A stretch of DNA of 9,386 bases. It comes from Tardiphaga sp. (lineage in GTDB: Bacteria; Pseudomonadota; Alphaproteobacteria; Rhizobiales; Xanthobacteraceae). Location: the NCBI GenBank assembly GCA_028290765.1, contig JAQGJF010000576.1:1-9386 (forward strand). Direction: 5' to 3'. The notes beneath the pieces are model-generated. The model worked only from the letters and a program-made list of their open reading frames with translations. It did not search any database and was not told the DNA's origin. The translations under genes were made by a program, and so were the position numbers. Positions 6,118 to 9,386 of this stretch are shown piece after piece; position 1 is the first letter of the stretch; each line of letters starts with the position of its first letter.

Positions 6118-9100
6118 ATGAACCCGTTCTGGTTCGGCGCTGGTGGAGATAGCAGTTTCAAGATTTTGTGGGAGGACGGCGAACGCGTCTTCTGCAGAAA
6201 AGAGAGCCGTGTCGATGGTCATCGGGCTGCCGTGCTGGCCGTGCTGCCGTCCGCGGAGCATCCGACACCTGCGACCGTCGATCGCCTCGCTCGCGAATTC
6301 GGATTGAAGGACGAACTGGACGGGGCGTGGGCGGTGCGACCGCTCGAACTGGTCCGCGAGCGCGGTCGGATCATGCTGGTGCTCGAGGACACCAGCAGCG
6401 AGCCGCTGGACCAATGCTTCGGGCTGCCCATGGAGATGGGCAGCTTCCTGCGCACCGCCATCGCGGTCGCAGCGGCCCTCACGCAAATCCACCGGCGTGG
6501 CCTCGTGCACAAGGACATCAAGCCGGCCAATATCCTGGTGAACCGGATGACCGGGACGGTCAAGCTCACCGGTTTCGGTATCGCTTCGCGCCTGCCGCGC
6601 GAGCGGCAGGCGCCCGCGCCGCCCGAGTCGATCGCGGGAACGCTCGCCTATATGGCGCCCGAACAGACCGGACGAATGAATCGCTCGATCGACGCCCGCA
6701 GCGACCTCTACGCCCTGGGCGTCACGCTCTACCAGATGCTCACCGGCTCACTGCCATTTACCGCAGTTGAACCCATGGAGTGGGTCCACTGCCATATCGC
6801 CAGAAGGCCGGTGCCGCCCAGCGAGCGGCTGGAGACCGTCCCGGCCATGGTGTCGGCCCTGATCCTGAAGCTGCTCGCCAAGAGCGCCGACGAGCGCTAC
6901 CAGACCGCGGCCGGACTGGAGCGGGACCTCCGACGCTGTCTTGCTTCATGGCAGGCTCGGCACCGGATCGACGTCTTCCCGCTGGGCCAACAGGATACGT
7001 CCGACCGGCTCGTGCTTCCCGAGAAACTCTACGGACGGGAGCGCGAGATCGAAACATTGCTCGCCGCCTTCGACCGGGTCGTCACCACCGGCCGGCCGGA
7101 GCTGGTGCTGGTCTCCGGCTATTCCGGCATCGGCAAGTCCGCCGTCGTCAATGAGGTGCACAAGGCGCTGGTGCCGGCGCGTGGCCTTTTCGCCTCCGGC
7201 AAGTTCGATCAGTACAAACGCGACATCCCCTATGCAACGCCGGCGCAAGCGTTCCAAAGCCTGATCCGCGTGCTTCTGGGCAAGAGCGACGCCGAACTGG
7301 CCGGCTGGCGCGACGCGCTGCGCGAGGCGCTGGGCCCGAACGGGCGGCTCATGATCGACATTGTCCCCGAATTGAAACTCCTCATCGGAGAACAGCCGCC
7401 GGTTGTGGAGCTTCCGCCGCAGCAGGCACAAAGCCGTCTGCAACTGGTGTTCCGGCGGTTTCTCGGCGTCTTCGCGCGGCCGGAACATCCGCTGACGCTG
7501 TTTCTCGACGATTTGCAATGGCTGGACGCCGCGACGCTCGACGTACTCGCCGACCTGCTGACCCAGGCGGACGTGCAGCGGTTGCTGGTGATCGGTGCCT
7601 ATCGGGACAATGAAGTCAATTCCGCCCATCCGCTGATGCGCAGGCTCGATGCCATTCGCAAGGAGGGAGCGCTGGTGCAGGAGATCAGCCTTGCGCCGCT
7701 GGCCCGAGAAGACCTTGGGCGGCTCATTGCGGATACGCTGGGCTGCGCGCCGGGCCGGGCCGCGCCGCTGGCGCGACTGGTGCACGAGAAGACCGGTGGC
7801 AATCCGTTTTTCGCGCTTCAGTTCATTTCCGCGCTTGCCGAAGAGGGGCTGCTTCGCTTCGATCATGATGCGGCAAGCTGGAGCTGGGAGCTCGATCGCC
7901 TTCACGCCAAGGGATACACCGACAATGTGGTGGACCTGATGGTGGAAAAGTTGGCCCGCCTGCCGGTCGAAACGCAGGCGGCCTTGCAGCAGCTCGCCTG
8001 CCTCGGCAACGCCGCCGAAGTCAGGATGCTTGCGATCGTTCTCGGGAAATCCAGCGAGGACGTCGGTTCGGATCTCTGGGAAGCTGTTCGTATGGATCTG
8101 GTCGAGCACACGGAGGGTTCGTACAAATTCATCCACGACCGTGTCCAAGAGGCCGCCTATTCGCTGATACCGGAAAGATCGCGCGCCGAGGCGCACCTCC
8201 TGATCGGACGGCTGCTCGCAGCGCAAACGCCTGCGGAGAAACGCGAAGAGGCCATCTTCGAAATCGTCAATCAGCTCAACCGCGGCGTCACCTTGATCAC
8301 GTCACGCAACGAACGTGAGCAACTGGCCGAACTCAATCTGCTTGCGGGCCAGCGCGCCAAGACCACGACCGCCTATGCCTCGGCGCTCACCTATCTGACT
8401 GCGGGCGAGGCGCTGTTGCCGGAGGACTCGTGGGAATGCCGGCCCGAGCTCACCTTTGCGCTGGCGCTGGACCGGGGCGAATGCGAGTTCCTCACCGGCG
8501 CGCTGGCGGAGGCGGAGCTGCGCCTGGCGGCGCTGTCGAGCCGCGCCGCCGATACGGTGGAACGAGCCAGGGTCGCGTGCCTGCGCGCGGAACTGTACAC
8601 GACGCTCGATCAGGGCAGCCGCGCCATTGCCGTCGGTCTCGACTACCTCCGGCACCTGGGCATCGACTGGTCGCCGCACCCGACGAAAGAGGAAGCGCGC
8701 CGCGAATACGAGCGGGTCTGGTCGCAGCTCGGAGGCCGCACGATCGAGTCCCTGATCGATCTGCCTTTGATGAGCGACCCGGCATCGCTTGCGACGCTGG
8801 ATGTTCTGGCTAAGATCGGGGTACCCGCCTTCTATACGGATGCAAACCTGCTCGCGCTGATCACCTGCCGGGTGGTCAATCTCAGCCTGGGGCGGGGTAA
8901 CTGCGACGCTTCATGCAGCGCCTATGTATGGCTGGCCATGATCGCCGGCCCGATCTTCGGCGACTATCGGGCCGCGGTATATCGCTTCGGTCAGGTCGGC
9001 TATGACCTGGTCGAGGGACGCGGACTGACACGTTTCCGGGCCAGGACCTACATGGACTTCGGAGACAGCGTTCTGCCCTGGACGAAACATGTCCGCGCCG

Positions 9101-9386
9101 GGCGCGAACTGGTGCGCCGCGCGTTCGAGGAGGCAAACAAGGTCGGCGATCTCACTTGCGCGGCTCACTGCGGCAACCAAATGAACACCAACCTTCTCCT
9201 TGCGGGCGATCCGCTCGTCGAGGTGCAGGCCGAGGCGGAGCGTGGCCTGGTATTTGTGCAGAGGATGCGCTTCGGTCTTGGCATCGATTTCATCGCCACC
9301 CAACTGGGGCTGATCCGGACACTGCGGGGCTTGACGCCGAAATTCGGCTGCTTCGACGATGAGCAGTTCGATGAGCGTCGAATCGA
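6118..9386 (+). CDS. Multi-domain kinase: Ser/Thr (pseudo)kinase - AAA ATPase - helical repeats; N-terminal part of a trifunctional sensor histidine kinase-type protein (runs off right edge)
   Basis: An uninterrupted frame of 1,089 codons starts with MNPFWFGAGGDSSF and leaves the window without a stop. Residues ~14-275 form a protein-kinase fold: catalytic loop HKDIKPAN (131-138), MAPEQ (179-183), SDLYALG (195-201) and an Arg-rich C-lobe end. The VAIK lysine position is Ala41 (VLAVL), the DFG motif is GFG (152-154), and no glycine-rich loop is visible. Residues ~315-560 form an AAA/AAA_16-type ATPase introduced by LYGRERE, with Walker A GYSGIGKS (334-341) and Walker B LFLDD (461-465) followed by LQWLD. 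Then come a winged-helix-like part (~600-690, FIHDRVQEAAYSLI at 671-684) and a helical, TPR-like region to the edge. Family members usually continue with GAF/PAS and a histidine kinase, in all about 1,700-1,900 residues; that part is not visible. GAGG lies about 12 nt before the ATG; GTG at 6085 or 6028 are alternative starts. It probably acts in cytoplasmic signalling; the signal is unknown. Confidence 0.9.
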   Translation, partial: MNPFWFGAGGDSSFKILWEDGERVFCRKESRVDGHRAAVLAVLPSAEHPTPATVDRLAREFGLKDELDGAWAVRPLELVRERGRIMLVLEDTSSEPLDQCFGLPMEMGSFLRTAIAVAAALTQIHRRGLVHKDIKPANILVNRMTGTVKLTGFGIASRLPRERQAPAPPESIAGTLAYMAPEQTGRMNRSIDARSDLYALGVTLYQMLTGSLPFTAVEPMEWVHCHIARRPVPPSERLETVPAMVSALILKLLAKSADERYQTAAGLERDLRRCLASWQARHRIDVFPLGQQDTSDRLVLPEKLYGREREIETLLAAFDRVVTTGRPELVLVSGYSGIGKSAVVNEVHKALVPARGLFASGKFDQYKRDIPYATPAQAFQSLIRVLLGKSDAELAGWRDALREALGPNGRLMIDIVPELKLLIGEQPPVVELPPQQAQSRLQLVFRRFLGVFARPEHPLTLFLDDLQWLDAATLDVLADLLTQADVQRLLVIGAYRDNEVNSAHPLMRRLDAIRKEGALVQEISLAPLAREDLGRLIADTLGCAPGRAAPLARLVHEKTGGNPFFALQFISALAEEGLLRFDHDAASWSWELDRLHAKGYTDNVVDLMVEKLARLPVETQAALQQLACLGNAAEVRMLAIVLGKSSEDVGSDLWEAVRMDLVEHTEGSYKFIHDRVQEAAYSLIPERSRAEAHLLIGRLLAAQTPAEKREEAIFEIVNQLNRGVTLITSRNEREQLAELNLLAGQRAKTTTAYASALTYLTAGEALLPEDSWECRPELTFALALDRGECEFLTGALAEAELRLAALSSRAADTVERARVACLRAELYTTLDQGSRAIAVGLDYLRHLGIDWSPHPTKEEARREYERVWSQLGGRTIESLIDLPLMSDPASLATLDVLAKIGVPAFYTDANLLALITCRVVNLSLGRGNCDASCSAYVWLAMIAGPIFGDYRAAVYRFGQVGYDLVEGRGLTRFRARTYMDFGDSVLPWTKHVRAGRELVRRAFEEANKVGDLTCAAHCGNQMNTNLLLAGDPLVEVQAEAERGLVFVQRMRFGLGIDFIATQLGLIRTLRGLTPKFGCFDDEQFDERRI

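Noticed and set aside
6946..8226. Minus-strand open frame of 426 codons inside the multi-kinase gene
   Set aside because: It is exactly antisense to the well-supported AAA ATPase and helical regions, has no recognisable domain, and long antisense frames are common in GC-rich coding DNA.
1..9386. CRISPR array, tRNA, rRNA, toxin-antitoxin or phage-defence module
   Set aside because: No regularly spaced repeats, cloverleaf-like or rRNA sequence, or small paired genes were seen. AAA-plus-kinase architecture can resemble defence proteins, but the full domain order here matches a signalling multi-kinase.

Overview
The window looks like chromosomal or large-replicon DNA of an alphaproteobacterium, most likely a Rhizobiales member. 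It is GC-rich throughout. It carries an oligopeptide-type ABC transporter with a Tat-exported binding protein. It also carries the start of a giant 'multi-kinase' of a kind I associate, from memory, with Bradyrhizobium/Rhizobium-like genomes. The genus cannot be fixed from the sequence alone.

Layout. Positions 1-123 are the tail of an IS5-family insertion sequence: the last 35 codons of its transposase on the + strand, then the element's end. Positions 124-5639 hold a compact five-gene minus-strand operon, read from right to left. It encodes a periplasmic solute-binding protein, two inner-membrane permeases (OppB/DppB type, then OppC/DppC type) and two ATPases (OppD/DppD type, then OppF/DppF type). 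Three of the four junctions are overlapping stop/start signals. Only the binding-protein/permease junction has a gap (36 bp). Positions 5640-6117 are a divergent intergenic region rich in inverted repeats. From 6118 a single + strand frame runs off the right edge. It encodes a Ser/Thr-kinase-like domain, an AAA-type ATPase and a helical repeat region, matching the N-terminal part of the trifunctional Ser/Thr kinase / ATPase / sensor histidine kinase family.

How the genes work together. The five transporter genes make one complete importer: binding protein in the periplasm, a permease heterodimer, and an ATPase heterodimer with both Walker motif sets intact. Peptides or a similar small solute are the expected substrate class, but the sequence does not fix it. 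The divergent multi-kinase need not be functionally tied to the transporter. The shared intergenic region is the only visible link, and no dedicated transcription factor is encoded in the window.

Most notable observations. The multi-kinase's kinase domain lacks the ATP-binding lysine and the DFG aspartate but keeps the catalytic-loop HKDxKxxN, so it reads as a pseudokinase joined to an intact AAA ATPase. Two noncoding gaps of the operon share a palindromic core ATCG-N-CGAT. The IS end abuts the stop codon of the last transporter gene exactly. I see no CRISPR array, tRNA or rRNA, and no convincing new system.
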